A stretch of DNA of 64,000 bases from Chinchilla lanigera (GCF_000276665.1 NW_004955429.1:4432239-4496238), one strand, 5' to 3'; counted from the stretch's first letter, positions 46,143-58,364 are shown. The notes: a model not told the origin generated them from the letters alone. Made by a program: numbers and translations.

Positions 46143-46272
46143 AGGTGTGGTTGTGCACAACTGTAATCCTAGCACTCAGGAAGCTGAGGCAGGAGGGTTA
46201 CTGCAAACTCAAGGCCAGCCTGGGCTACATAGTGAGCTCAAGGTCAGCCTGAACTACCTCTCTTGAAAAACG
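46143..46272 (+). mobile_element. B1 SINE with internal duplication
   Basis: CAGGTGTGGTTGTGCACAAC, GCCAGCCTGGGCTACATAGT, GGTCAGCCTGAACTACC. The end is shortened. Flanking ATTTCTTTCC / TTACATTTCTT hints at a target duplication. Confidence 0.9.
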
Positions 46273-46909
46273 AAATTACATTTCTTATAAAGGAGGGACA
46301 AGGAAAGAGAACAGCAGAAAAGTAAATAGTTAACTTCAGGTTACTTACTTATGTAAGGATTAAAGCATAGGGAACTTCACTGTTGCACTGATTGAAACTA
46401 TCCTATTTGCAAATGTTAGTTCTCTTTCTCCCCTGATTTCTCTGGCTGTCAGAGAACACCTCAATTTCAGTTCGGTGATGTGGAACTTGAGAATGAGTGA
46501 CTACATTGTGATTTTTCATCTGTTCTGCTGGGGCTGGTGCAGGAGCCTACTGTATTTATACAGTGGCCTCCTGTAGTTTCTATTTGACAGTGTTATGGTC
46601 CCCTCCTCTTTAAAAGCCCCCAAATCTGCAAAAGGGAGAAAAACTACAGTCAATTTACCAGTAATTAGTTTCTAATATTCATAGTCTCTGTCGATGACTT
46701 CAGAGTTTTGGTTCACTCCGGTAGCTAAAAACTGAGGAAAAACAGGTGGTTATTGAAAATTCAACCTCTTCTTTCGTTACTGATTGCTAACCCAGTTTTT
46801 TTTTTTTTCCTCTCCAGGGCTCCATTATTTGTTTTGACGCATTTTTCCACTACATCTTATGCATGAATATGTTAAAATATTGTGAAACACTGTGATTTAA
46901 AGAAATACC

Positions 46910-47025
46910 AGATCTAGATATAGTAGTGCATGCCTGCAATCCCAGCTACTCAGGAGGCTGAGGCAGGACGATTGCCAGTTCAGGGCGAGCCTACACAATT
47001 TAGTGAGACCCTGTCTCAAAAATTT
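46910..47025 (+). mobile_element. B1 SINE, left half of a B1+ID composite
   Basis: TAGTAGTGCATGCCTGCAAT, GGAGGCTGAGGCAGGACGAT, GAGACCCTGTCTCAAAAATT. Confidence 0.85.
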
Positions 47026-47040
47026 TAAAAATCAGAAAAG

Positions 47041-47104
47041 AAATGGGGATGTAGTTCAGTGGCATGTATGAAGCCCTGGGTTTGATCCCTAGTATGGGAA
47101 AAGA
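47041..47104 (+). mobile_element. ID-like unit, right half of a B1+ID composite
   Basis: AAATGGGGATGTAGTTCAGT and CCCTGGGTTTGATCCCTAGT follow the A-rich end of the B1 at 46910-47025, the same order and spacing as at 32.0 kb. Confidence 0.68.
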
Positions 47105-47184
47105 GGAGAAGAATTACCATAAAAAATAAATTTGAAGAGAATTAGAGAAGATGGTAAATATTGTGGTGCTTGCAGAGAAAAAAC

Positions 47185-47386
47185 AAAGAGTTAGTATTTA
47201 TTAAGTGTTATATGCTCAGTTTTGTATGCATTTCTCATTTAATATACATTATTACTTTTTTTTGGATGAGGAAACTGAAGCTTGGTGAGGTTAAATAATT
47301 GTCCGTTATTATAGAATCAGCCAGTGGCAGAGCCAGGACCAGCACTTGCTGACTCCAAACCCCATATTCTTACCCAGTACTAAAAT
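47185..47386 (-). mobile_element. MIR-like SINE
   Basis: GGATGAGGAAACTGAAGCTT, AATCAGCCAGTGGCAGAGCC, CTTGCTGACTCCAAACCCC. Confidence 0.75.
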
Positions 47387-47734
47387 GAAAATGCAAATGC
47401 TGAGTAAGATGAAAACAGAAACCTAAAAAGCAAGGGTAAATGGCAAACAATGATTAGCAAGTTATTTTTTGCAGTGTTAAATTATAGAATTACTTTACTT
47501 TTTATGTTTATATTTGATAGAAATACAATATTATATACAATACATATTGCTGTTATATGGCATAATATAAAATACACTCTTAGGAATGCTTCACATTTCT
47601 TAAGTATGTCACCAGTACTGTTGAAGAAACGTGTATCTTCCGGATTGAGCCCTAGCTTCCTCGTGATTGGGTATTCTTGTTTGCCTCCTTAGGATAGCCA
47701 CTTTCTTGAGTTTCATGGAAATTGCTCTATTGCA

Positions 47735-47829
47735 TTTTTTTTTTTTTTTTTTTTAGTACTGGGAATCGAACTCAGGACGTTGTGCTTACCAGGCAGGCAC
47801 TTATGCCACTGAGCTAAATCCCCAGCCTC
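47735..47829 (-). mobile_element. ID-like SINE
   Basis: A 20-base poly-T, AGTACTGGGAATCGAACTCA, then AGCTAAATCCCCAGCC. Immediately followed by a (TTG)n tract and an old L1. Confidence 0.92.
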
Positions 47830-47837
47830 CAGTTCAT

Positions 47838-47860
47838 CTTTGTTGTTGTTGTTGTTGTTG
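47838..47860. repeat. (TTG)n microsatellite
   Basis: About seven TTG units between an ID-like SINE and an L1 fragment. Confidence 0.9.
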
Positions 47861-49700
47861 AAATATCTTTACTGTGGTGTGTTTGACATATAATCAGCTA
47901 TATGGATCTGAAGCTTACAGTTTGTAAGCTTTTATGCACGTATGCATCCAGGAAAAAACTGTCATGGACGAGGGAATGAACATACTCATCACCCTCCAAA
48001 GCTCCCTCATTCTTCCCCTGATCCAAGCAGCCAGCCGCTAATCTGACTGCAGTCAGGATAGGTTAGATGTGGGGATGTCTCTAGGAATTTATAGAAGTGG
48101 CCATGTGGTACGTATTCTTTTTTTGGTCTAGGCCCTTAACTCAGCATGACTAATATACAGTGATGAGTATCAGCAGTTTATTTCATTTTATTATTAAATA
48201 ATATTGTATTGTTTGTGTGCACCATGGTTTATTTATATGTTCCCCTGTTGGTAAGTACTTGGAGTATCTTACAGTCCATGGCTATAACAGATAAAGCTGC
48301 TATGGATATTTCTGTATGAGTTTTTATATTGATATCTACTTAAAGTTTCTCTTGAGTATTTACCTAGCGTCACAATGGCTGTGGCAGGCTTTAACTCACA
48401 GCAGTCCTCCTGCCCCGGCTTCCCAGGTGCTAGGATTACAGGCATGCGCCACCACTCCCAGCTTCACACTGTTTTTTGAAGCTTTCATACCGTTTTAGAT
48501 ATGTACCTACAGTATCTGAGCGTTTCAGGTGTTTTACATCTTGCCCTACAGTTGGCACGGTTGGTCTTCATAGCTTTGGTACTTCTTATATGTGTGGAGA
48601 GGTATCTCATTGTGTGTTTAGTTAGCATTTTTCTGTTGACTGTTAATGCTGAGGGTCTCGTCACGTGCTTATTTGCATCCATATAACTTCTTTGGTGAAG
48701 CTTGTTCAGATCACCTGCCAATTTTTTGTTTCAGATTTTTTTCTCATCACTGAATTTTGAGAGTTCTGTTTATATTCTAGATACAAGTCCTTCATGAGGC
48801 ATTCATTTACACATACAGTCTCCTGTTGCTTAACTTTTCATTTTCTTATGTGCCTCTCAAAGATCAGAAGTTCTTAATTTTGATGAAGTCGCATTTATCT
48901 TTTGACATCATGTCTAAGAAACCTGAGCCTAAGCTTGTAAAGGTTTTTGCTTTGGTTAAATCCTTTTGCTTTAGTAAAAACTGTGTTAATTTTTGAATGT
49001 AATGCTAGTTAGAAGCTGCTGTTCTTTCCTTTTTCATGCATATGGACAGCCAGTTGTTCCAGTACGTTTGTGATTAAGTATTTGTATTGTACTTGTGCAG
49101 AATCAACATGTTCACACTTCTGGGTAAATACCTAGAGGCTCAGTTGTTCTGTCATATGGCTGTGGGGTTACAGCTGGACTATGTTGTGGTCTGTCTTAAT
49201 GGTAGCACTGTACTGTCTTGATTATTGTAGCTTTGTAAGTTTTTTTTGTAACTTTTTAAGTCTTGAATACCTATAAATATACTTATCTTGGTTTTTTTCA
49301 AAGTTGTTTTGGGTATTTTAGTTCTTTGCATTATAAAGTGAGTTTTAGAAAAAGGTGACAACTTTTACACACAAATCTCCGGAGATTTCAATTGGGATTA
49401 TATTGAATTTAGATAATATTTTGGGAAAGTTAACATCATGATAATACTGAGTCTTAAGATGAACATGATATATTTCTCATTAATTATTCTTTAATATGTC
49501 CCAGTAGTGTTTTAGGATTTCAATTTGCAGGTTTTACAAATCTTTCTTAAACTTTTCTTAAGCATTTCGCACTTTTAATCCCATCTTATGTTTAAGATGG
49601 GATTTATATTTTTAAATTCTAGTTTTCAATTGCTTACTGCTAGCATGTACAGAAATAATATTGATTTTGTATCTTGCACAATGCTTTTGTTCACATTCCA
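47860..49700 (-). mobile_element. Old L1 fragment, about 1.8 kb
   Basis: TTTACTGTGGTGTGTTTGAC, AGAAGTGGCCATGTGGTACG, TAAATAATATTGTATTGTTT, then an ORF2-like stretch (GGGATTATATTGAATTTAGA, TGATTTTGTATCTTGCACAA). A B1 interrupts it at 48376. Confidence 0.78.
48376..48463 (-). mobile_element. 3'-shortened B1 inside L1
   Basis: ACTCACAGCAGTCCTCCTGC, GGATTACAGGCATGCGCCAC. The tail half is missing. Confidence 0.82.
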
Positions 49701-49869
49701 ACCACTCAGTTACATAGCCAGTGTCACTATAGATTTGTTTGGGTAATTTTTTTCTAGCTATCTTCTCACCTTTGTATAAAGCAAATCATTGTGGAAGAAT
49801 TGATAGAAGGTAGGAGTGGTAGAAGGTAGTAAAAAAATATAATAGAATTAAGCAAAGTGTTTGCCTTTT

Positions 49870-50235
49870 GGTAAAGTTCACATTTCAAAACTCCTGGGAT
49901 GAACTTGGAATTGTAATTTAAAATCTTGTAGAGTGCTTCCATATAAAATTTGAGAAAGCTGTTTGACTGGGGAGGTGTCCAGGTTAGAGATAAGTATTTG
50001 TGAGTCACCTGCATGTAGAAGGAATTTAATGCATAAGACTGAAGTGTAGCCAGAGAAGGCCATGGACTGAGGCCTGGATACTCCCAAGTTCAGAAATTTA
50101 GTAGATGAAGAAGTAAAGCAGATTGAGGAAAAAATGGGCTGTAAGGTGGGAGCAGAATTAGTGTGGGCAGTCAAGTGGTGTGACTTCCAAGGAGGACACC
50201 ATCCCTGCGCCGATTGATAGGTCAATAAAATTACA
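49870..50235 (-). mobile_element. L2 fragment 150 bp upstream of the ARHGAP21 exon
   Basis: GGAGGTGTCCAGGTTAGAGA, GAAGGCCATGGACTGAGGCC, GTGGTGTGACTTCCAAGGAG, in reversed L2 order. Confidence 0.62.
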
Positions 50236-50383
50236 TGCAATTTGCTGAGGTTTGTGCATCTTTTTAAGTAAGAGTTTCAAGTCTTTTATCTATGTGCAGG
50301 TATTACATTTTTACATATAATTTTTACAGGGAGTATATTTTGTTAATGTAGTTAATTTTCAAATACTTTTTTTTAAACTTTAG

Positions 50384-50593
<210 letters not shown>

Positions 50594-51049
50594 TAGGTTA
50601 ATTCCTATTTTGTCTTATTTTTCCTTTCCTTCATTTCTTTTTTCTGTCTTAAAAGAATTAAATGTTATATTTACATTTTGTCTTTTGTTTTTTTAGATAC
50701 TTTTCTACCTTCTAGAACAAAAACCTTAATATTCTATGAAAGATCGTGCACTTCTAAACTCCGGTGTTTCAAGGGCTTACAGACTTCCTTAAGGTTTTTC
50801 TAATACGAACATAGCTCTTACCTTACTGTCTAGAAAGTTTATAAGTTTTCTGGGAAGGATGTACAAAGGAAATAACTGATTAAAATATTGTTCTAGTTAT
50901 AGAAAATTCATAAGATGATAGCAATACATCCAGATAATGTGGTGAGTCAGAATTTTAAAACACAGCTGCTTGTCAGCATGAATTATATGAATCTGCTTCA
51001 GAGGATAACAATAAGATCAAAAACGGGGGTGTGTAGTAATTATAATTGC

Positions 51050-51215
51050 AGTTGACACACCGAGTACTTGCTGTGTTCTTTACAACTCTTTATGAAAGTT
51101 AATCTCACTTCATCTTCACCAACATCCTGTGGAGCAAGTGGTGTTATTAGCCTCGTGTAACAGAGAGAACTGATCTGGGACGTATAATGGACCTGGTACT
51201 TGAACTTGGCCAATA
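51050..51215 (-). mobile_element. MIR-like SINE, decayed
   Basis: TTAATCTCACTTCATCTTCA, CCAACATCCTGTGGAGCAAG, GAGAGAACTGATCTGGGACG. Confidence 0.55.
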
Positions 51216-51694
51216 TATCTGAATGTGCAGGTGTTTAAAAAGCAGTGTCTGCATGTATCTAGAGAGTACACTCTTTCATTACAGGTTTGTTAGGTGCATC
51301 TTTTTGGTAAAATGTCTCTTACAGGATAGTCTCTTTGTAAACATCCCTAATAGCCTTTAACGATTATGAATAACTGCTAGTTTTAGAATTAAAATTTACC
51401 GACTTGGGATGTATATATTTCCTGTAAAACTGTTGACTAGATGTCCAGACAATCTAGTTTATCTTAAAAGGTCTAAAGTAGTACTAATTATGCATTAGGT
51501 CACATACCATAGCATTTGATAATTACATATTAGGGTTGAGGGCTTTTTTTGTTTGGGTTTTGTTTTGAATGAGAGCTTTGGGCCATGTTAAGTGTATAGA
51601 CAGTACACTTTTATAAGATAATTTTACTAAACACAGGTTAAAAATATATCCTTATTGTACATATTTCTAGAAATTTTCAGTAGAATAATGTAAT

Positions 51695-51890
51695 TGTTGA
51701 CAGCATAGTCCTTGGAGTCAGAGGAGCCAGCGTTTGAGCCCACTGCTCCCTCTTGTTATGGGACTGTGATAAGGCCCATAACAGACAACAGGACCACCTT
51801 TCTCATGAACTCATTGATAATTACAAGATTTAGTACATATAAGATACAGTAGGACTTGACATATTATAACTGCTCAGTAAATTCTACCTG
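51695..51890 (+). mobile_element. MIR-like SINE, decayed
   Basis: CATAGTCCTTGGAGTCAGAG, CAGCGTTTGAGCCCACTGCT; the end TGCTCAGTAAATTCTACC fits the MIR 3' region. Confidence 0.6.
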
Positions 51891-52008
51891 TTATTTAGTA
51901 TAGAAGTCCTTGCAAATAAGTCTCAGTCTTTTTTCCTGGAATAAATATATTGAAATATTTTTCATTTTAGTTATGACATTTTATCAACTTACTTCAAAGA
52001 TGTTTTGT

Positions 52009-52098
52009 TTGTTTGGTTTTGATGGGGCTAGAGATTGAACCCAGGGCTTTGCATATACTAGGTAAACATTCTACCACTGAGCTGTATCCCCAACCCCA
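52009..52098 (-). mobile_element. Old ID-like SINE in ARHGAP21 intron
   Basis: GAGATTGAACCCAGGGCTTT, CATATACTAGGTAAACATTC, TACCACTGAGCTGTATCCCC. The older GCTCTACC-type subfamily. Confidence 0.82.
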
Positions 52099-52594
52099 AA
52101 GGAATTTAAAAACAATTTCGGCATTGTATCAAAGATATGCAGTTTATACAACAGTGTCTTTATTATGTCACTTAGCTGGCAGCCTTTCTAGCGTCAGAAC
52201 AGAACTTATAAGCAGCAGCAGCAGAACAACTGTTCCGCAGCCAAAATAAAGGTCAAAAATTATGTAATAAATTATCAAATGTCTGTTTTTCTTTTTACAG
52301 TACATGTTAGCTTCCATATGGTTGAAACTCAGCAAATGTTTGAATAAATGTATTTTTATACTTTTTTTTAAAGGTTTTTCTAATTTCTGAGCTAGATATA
52401 GATTGCACAGCAGTAGGACAGCTTGATAGCAAAAAAAGACCAAATAAAACTTTTGTATTGAGTGTGAGAACTGAAATATGGAGCTGTTTGGAACCAGTCC
52501 ATGTACATAGATAATTCGGGTGCTGTGATGGCCCTAGAGGTTCTGCCAAGGTCAATATAGTACAGTAGGTGATGACCAGACTTCATCCCTGAAT

Positions 52595-52765
52595 TTGCGC
52601 TTCATCCGCCACAACTGTTGACTTGATGACCCCTCTTGGTTCCATTAGAAACTCACACATAACATGTCAGAAACAACTCCTGATATCTTCCTGCTGAATT
52701 GGCTTCACCCATAGCTTTCTTTTCTCTATTTGTGGAAACTCCGCCTTTCTGACAAAAGGCACTGT
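52595..52765 (+). mobile_element. L2 fragment in ARHGAP21 intron
   Basis: ACACATAACATGTCAGAAAC, AACTCCTGATATCTTCCTGC: the L2 segment coding for the NMSKTELLIF-like stretch, decayed. Confidence 0.5.
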
Positions 52766-52885
52766 TAGTGAGGCTTTAATTGGATTATATTGGGGAGGGA
52801 AGTTTGAATTAAGTTGAACCTTGCTGTGATTTGCCAAGAGTTTATAAATGTGTATTCATAAATGAATTTTTTTTTTATTATGTAG

Positions 52886-52910
52886 GATGAAGAAAATGGA
52901 AACAGAGGAG
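52886..52910 (+). CDS. ARHGAP21: ARHGAP21 25-bp microexon
   Basis: A 25-base exon follows a T-run and TATGTAG and is followed by GAG|GTAAAA. Joined to the upstream exon (which ends SYK, phase 0) it reads DEENGNRG plus the first base of the next codon. That continues the known ARHGAP21 PDZ sequence QFSYK-DEENGNRGG. Because 25 is not a multiple of three, skipping it would shift the frame, so it is expected to be constitutive, or regulated with damaging consequences. The next exon (known continuation KQRNRLEPMD) was not found before the right edge. The short length means identification rests on position, splice signals and exact fit to the family, not on similarity score. Confidence 0.9.
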
Positions 52911-53279
52911 GTAAAAAAGTTTTAATTTTTGGATGAATGTATTTATATCTATGCCTTTCTGTTAAGTGATATTAACTAAGATGCTATACTTTTTGAAGTT
53001 CAAATGCATATCGGTTCTTATATGTGAAAGTCATAGATATTAGATTCTTTTACTATAGATGTAAACATTGTATGAACTCCATTTATATTAAAAGTAACTT
53101 AAAATTTAGTGATTCTTTTAGATATAGAATGCTTACTTTTTTATCAACTAGGCTTAATTGACTTACATACTAAAGAGGATTTAGTAGTTCCCTTTCATAT
53201 TTAATCTTAGTTAAACATTATTTAAGGAGCTTAAAAGGAGAATTGAGCTGGGAATAGGATTACTTCTTAATGATTTTTC

Positions 53280-54034
53280 TTTTAATTTTAAAATAACATT
53301 AATGAGTTAAAATTTATATACAATAAAATACACTGTAGAAAATTTTAGACTTAAAAAGTTACACATATAATACAGTGAATTTCCACATATGCTTCATTCA
53401 ACTTCTCCTGTGTTAAAACTTACGTAACAATGATACAACGAATAAAACACAAATTGGCACTGGTGTGATAGTATTGCTTCAACTACTGTCTATATTTGGG
53501 TTGTACCAGTTTTTTTACCAGGGTCCTTTTTCTCTTCCAGCACCCTACATTGCGTTCAGTTATCATGTCCCCTTTATCTCTTCCACTTTGTGACAGTTTC
53601 AAAGCCTTTTTATTTCTTTTATTTTATGCCTTTGGTATTTTTGAAAACTACTCAGTTTTTATTTTGTAAAATATCCTTTAATTTGTATTTGTATGATACT
53701 TTCTCATTATTAGTTTATGCATTTTACCAAGAATGCCTTATTTGTATCTATTTTAAGTGTACAGTTTGAGTTTTCACAAATGTATAACCTGTTAAACCAC
53801 TGTCCAAATCAAGATACGATATCAGAAATGTTTCCATCATCATTGCATGAAGTTTCCTAGTACTCTTTCCTTACTCCCTGGCCCTAAAAAATCACTAATC
53901 TGCTTTCTGTCACCATACATTAGTTTTGCCTCTTCTAGAATTTTTTATAAGTGCAACTTCTTATATAATGCAATATATATATACTCTTTGTGTCTTTTGC
54001 CTGGCATATTTTTCAAGTTCACCATATTGTATGT
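53280..54034 (-). mobile_element. Old L1 3' UTR fragment entering the gap
   Basis: AAAATTTATATACAATAAAA, ATATGCTTCATTCAACTTCT, AACCACTGTCCAAATCAAGA, GAATTTTTTATAAGTGCAAC. Confidence 0.72.
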
Positions 54035-54253
54035 NNNNNNNNNNNNNNNNNNNNNNNNNNNNNNNNNNNNNNNNNNNNNNNNNNNNNNNNNNNNNNNNNN
54101 NNNNNNNNNNNNNNNNNNNNNNNNNNNNNNNNNNNNNNNNNNNNNNNNNNNNNNNNNNNNNNNNNNNNNNNNNNNNNNNNNNNNNNNNNNNNNNNNNNNN
54201 NNNNNNNNNNNNNNNNNNNNNNNNNNNNNNNNNNNNNNNNNNNNNNNNNNNNN
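54035..54253. other. Assembly gap (219 N)
   Basis: A run of N. Sequence to the left is an old minus-strand L1 tail, and sequence to the right begins inside the T-rich tail of a minus-strand B1. The missing bases therefore probably hold the rest of the L1 fragment and a poly-T tract. Confidence 0.99.
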
Positions 54254-54402
54254 TTTCTTTCTTTTGAAACAGGATTTCCCTATGCAGTTCAGGCTGCCCT
54301 TGAACTCACCTTGTGGCCCAGGCTAGTCTCCAACTCACAGCAATCCTCCTGCCTGACCCTCCCAAGTACTGGGATTACAGGCATGCGCTCCCACACCCAG
54401 CA
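54254..54402 (-). mobile_element. B1 SINE at gap edge
   Basis: TTTGAAACAGGATTTCCCTA, TTGTGGCCCAGGCTAGTCTC, GGGATTACAGGCATGCGCTC. Tail lost in the N run. Confidence 0.88.
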
Positions 54403-55734
54403 CTTCTTTTCTTCCCTCCCCTCCCCACCCCTTCTTCAATTTATCCACTCACTTGTTGATGTTTGTAATACCCACATCCTGCAACCTGATGTGAGGTCTT
54501 AGAAAGGTAAAGAGTTAAAATGAGATATGATGTTTTATTTTGATACTATCAAAAGTAATGAGGATGTGGGCCAGGTAGGACCCTTCATAACTGTTACTTG
54601 GGTGAGATGGACCATTTTTCTGGCATCTATCACGTAAGAGGTTCAGAATAAATTCCAAATACTACTTGACCTGCATTAGAAATAGGCTTTAGTGAGGAAA
54701 ACCCAGCATCACTGAGAAAAGACAGGATGTGAGCTCTCTGCCACTTGTTTTTCACACTGGTACACTATGCCTGGATAGCTACTGGATAAACAGCATCTGG
54801 AATTTCATGCCTGTCATGGGGGAAATACGTGTCTAGTAAATGTAGAAGGATATAGTCATAAAATTGTGCAGATCATAATATATTTAACATAACTTACTCA
54901 AATGATTGGATTTAACATGCTCTGATAGGGGAGGGTAAATGTAAACATTTGCAGGGGAAAGCTGGAGGACCGAGGCTGAGCAGAAAGAGATTGTTGTGAA
55001 ATGGTAAAATGGATTATAAAAAATGAGACCAGCTGGGAAAGATTACAACCTACTTATTTATTAAGTTATATTAAATATTATTCAAGAAAGGTCTTTTTGT
55101 CCACATACTGAACAATAGTTAAGAATCAAAAAAAAGTTAAGTTTAGGGTAAGAAAGATAAATTAATGTTCAAGAGATGTAGTACACATAAATTAATGCAG
55201 TAAATTCTATAGTATAATCAAAGATAGGCTATGAATTTGATTTTGAGCTTTTCAGGGGCCAAAGAAAAGTTGAAACTATGATTGGTAACAAGGATACACA
55301 TTATCCATAAGAAAAACAACATTCTGTTTACACCAAGGTCTAACATGGATTTCTCCTATGAGCTACCATAATGGAAAACAAAGAGTAATACAGTTTTAAG
55401 TATTTCTCAACAGGAGGCAATATTGCTCCCTGGGGGATATAATGGAAATGTCTTTAGACTCTTTTCATTGTCACAGTTGGCAGGGAGATGGTGCATCTAG
55501 AATGAAGAGGCAGAGGAGCTGTTGAACATTCTATAATGTAAGTCAGGAATGTACAAAACCCAAAGATAGCTACATTTTTTTCTTAATATGAAATGATCTG
55601 AGCATATCCAAAGAAACTGGTTTATAATATACTTGGAAGGAAAACTGCTTGAAGGTTTTTGGGAAGGGGAGAAGGGAGGTATATCACTAGCATGTGATTG
55701 AGACCTAAATCTTTACCATATATCAAAATATGCT
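54403..55734. other. Intronic sequence, nothing recognised
   Basis: AT-rich, no repeat or exon seen downstream of the gap-edge B1. Confidence 0.5.
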
Positions 55735-55912
55735 TTTGCCCTGTTTACCCCTCAGTATAATCCTGTGAGACATGAAATACCATCCTTGTATCCAGGTGAA
55801 GGAATGGAAAGTGAGAAAGAGAAAATAACTTGCTCAGGTCACAAAACTGTTAAGTGACAGAACTGAACTTTCAGATCAGTTGTGTCTAATTCTTTAAATC
55901 CATCTTCTTTTA
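55735..55912 (-). mobile_element. MIR-like SINE, decayed
   Basis: TAATCCTGTGAGACATGAAA, CTTGCTCAGGTCACAAAACT, GTTAAGTGACAGAACTGAAC. Confidence 0.6.
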
Positions 55913-55987
55913 ATTCTGCTATCTTATTTCTGTTGATAATTTAAAATCTTTCTTGTTTCTTAATTTTGTTTTAAAAATAGTGTGTCT

Positions 55988-56074
55988 TTTTTTTTTTTTT
56001 TTTTACTGGGAATCAAACTCACAACCTTGTACTTGCCAGGCAGGCACTGTGCCACTGAACTATATCCCCAGCCC
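55988..56074 (-). mobile_element. ID-like SINE
   Basis: Poly-T, TACTGGGAATCAAACTCACA to ATATCCCCAGCCCT. Imperfect direct repeat ATAGTGTGTCTT / ATAGTTGTGTCTT. Confidence 0.91.
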
Positions 56075-56665
56075 TAATAGTTGTGTCTTAAAAATGGTTT
56101 GACTTTTATAGGACCAAGAGTTAGTAGATAAATCTATAGTATATTTAATGTGTTGTGAAGTTAGTTAACTCTCATGAAGTCTGCATTGGGAAAGTTAAGT
56201 GGAAGAAACTCATTTCATATTTGTGTACACCTGAAGATAAACAGTTCCATGAAGGTCAGGGAGATCCCAAGTTCAGATGCCCTGAAGACCTTGCAGGAGC
56301 AGCCATTGTTTGTCCCTCAGTTGTGAATACCAGGCTAGCAGTAGACCTGGAAGTTTCCTGAACGTGAGGAGTTGCTAGTACTCTGCCTACCTGTTTACAT
56401 CTCTGGCCCCCAGCTCCAGGTTTGCTCTTGCCATCCCAGGTGGGGTCACAGCCCAGTCAAAGGGCTGTTCAGCTTAAGTATAGTAACTGTAATGTCATCA
56501 GCTCAAGCATTGGACCATATTCTATGTTAAAACCATTGGACTATATTCTATGTGAAAAAGAATTCTGGCTTTGAACAATTATTTATAGAATAGTTTTTAG
56601 AATGCAACCTCTATTTAGAGACAGATTTTTCAAAGAGCAACCAAAGGTATCTTTAATATATAAAT

Positions 56666-57140
56666 TTAAAAAATGATTACAGTAAAAGACACAGTCATGA
56701 ATCCCCCTCAAAATATTCCCTTTTGCTTTGAAAACAGTCTTTCATTCTTGCCGGTCTCTAAAGCAGTTTTGAAAGTCCTTTTTCATGTCTTTTGTTGTGC
56801 TGTCCTTGCTGCCTCAGTGTCCTGAATTAATTAAAAATGTTTATTTGTCCTTTATGGTTATTTTGACTTTGGAGAAAGGCCAGAAGGCCCAGGGTCCCAT
56901 GTCCAGTAAATAAGGGGGATGAGGACACACCATAATGTTCTTGTACTGTCTTTCCGTGGGATGACACAGGACAGTGCAACTCACTGTGCTTTGATCACAC
57001 ATTGTAAAGACACTCAAAGAATAGGACTTCCAGAATTGCTTCAGAAAGTGGCAAGAATGATAGATAAGTGTGTTTGAAGTGACACTGAGTATTTAAGAGC
57101 CGTTAATGGCAATATGTCTTTGACTGTAATGATTTTTAAA
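56666..57140 (-). mobile_element. Mariner-derived inverted-repeat element, copy C (near complete, reverse orientation)
   Basis: Ends TTAAAAAATGATTACAGTAA and TGACTGTAATGATTTTTAAA are mutual inverted repeats. Here the long arm is on the left: the antisense of the DLAPCDFWLFPKVK-like region lies at about 56850-56915 and the short arm at 57000-57140. That is the mirror image of copies A, B and D, so this copy is inserted in the opposite direction. Confidence 0.86.
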
Positions 57141-57997
57141 TGTGAACATTAACCATTATTTTGATCATCCTTTGTATATAATTTATTTTAGTTCAACAAA
57201 ATGTTATGATTTTTATTTCATAGTATCATTTCCTTTTAATACACATTTCCAAGTCTAGTGATGTTATATCTTTTTATGTAAATTTTATTTTAATGTAGTA
57301 AATCCCATCCTCCAGTGTAATGATTAGAGTCAAAGCCTAGAATCACTGCAGAGAATATAATTGCCAGAGTTGTGTTCATATCCTGAGAGATCCTGTTATA
57401 ATGCCAAAGTTCTTTTAAACTGTTGAAAGGGGGTTTTTTGGTACTATTTCTTTGGCAAATTTAGTAAAATCTCTTTTACTACTTAATTTTCTGATTCATT
57501 TTACTTTCCTAACTTTTCCATTGTTTTGTTTTTAATATTCTATATGCATGTACTCTTGTATTTTTAAAATTAGTTTTTTTCTTGTTAATTTTTTCTGTAC
57601 TATGATAAAATAAGAAAAACCCATATACTTAAGCAGAATACTTAAGTATAAAAATACTTTCTGGTGATAACAGTTACTTGTGGACAGTTGATATCTTGCT
57701 GCCATCTTGTCCTCTTTTGAGAAAACATACATAAATAAAATAAGAATAACATCATTAAATATCTACTTATTTCTTGAGTTAAATTTCTTAGTTTAGTTGT
57801 AGGAACATTTCCACTGTTCTAAAATCAATGTCATTATGTTAAGGTGCTTAAATAACTTTAAAATTTATGTTCAAGCCTGTTACTAATATAAAAAGGTATT
57901 AGAAATGCTATACATTGCAGTTGTGTCTGCTGAGGAGCTTTAGTCTGCCCTAAGAGTGATGGAATAGTGGCAAGAAATAGAAACTCCTGAAGCCAGC
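57141..57997. other. Intronic sequence, nothing recognised
   Basis: Strongly AT-rich, no repeat or exon seen. Confidence 0.5.
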
Positions 57998-58364
57998 TGT
58001 CACTTTCGTTGTCACTGAGACATAGTACCTGACACCCACAATGCGAAGCAGGAAAGGTTTGTTTTGGCTCCCAGTTTGTAGAGGTTTCAGTCTTTAGTAG
58101 GCTGGCTCCAAGGCAAGGTGGCAGGGCAGAGCTCATGGCCTGGCAGCAGGAAGCAGAGGGAGGTAAAGGCAGGAGGGAATGCATAGACACGGCCAGGCCA
58201 CGCCTCAGTGAACCACATCCTCCAACCAGGCTTTGCTGCCCTACGTCACCTTTAGCTGTACATTCATCAGGGGACTAATCCACGCCCCTGTTCCATTCTC
58301 CTCCCAAAAGCCCTGCCTATGAGGGTCTGAGGCTTTGGGGGACATCCAGATAGAAACCATGCCA
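57998..58364 (-). mobile_element. Solo LTR related to the 26.6-kb MaLR
   Basis: GTTTGTAGAGGTTTCAGTC, TAGGCTGGCTCCAAGGCA, AGCCCTGCCTATGAGG and TTTGGGGGACATCCAGAT follow the order of the LTRs at 26.6 and 28.4 kb. No internal sequence lies on either side. Confidence 0.8.

Larger units (their letters stand above)
1..50383 (+). other. Long upstream intron (or 5' flank) of ARHGAP21
   Basis: No other exon of ARHGAP21 or any other gene is recognisable in 50.4 kb. The expected upstream coding exon (about 21 codons, N-terminus) was looked for by eye and not found. The interval is mainly AT-rich and filled with interspersed repeats listed separately. Assignment as intron rather than 5' flank is inference, based on the phase-0 acceptor at 50384 and the known long first introns of this gene. 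Confidence 0.75.

Noticed and set aside
53847..54502. Open frames of 113-170 codons crossing the N run
   Set aside because: The frame is open only because N codons are not stops; both flanks are L1 and B1 sequence.
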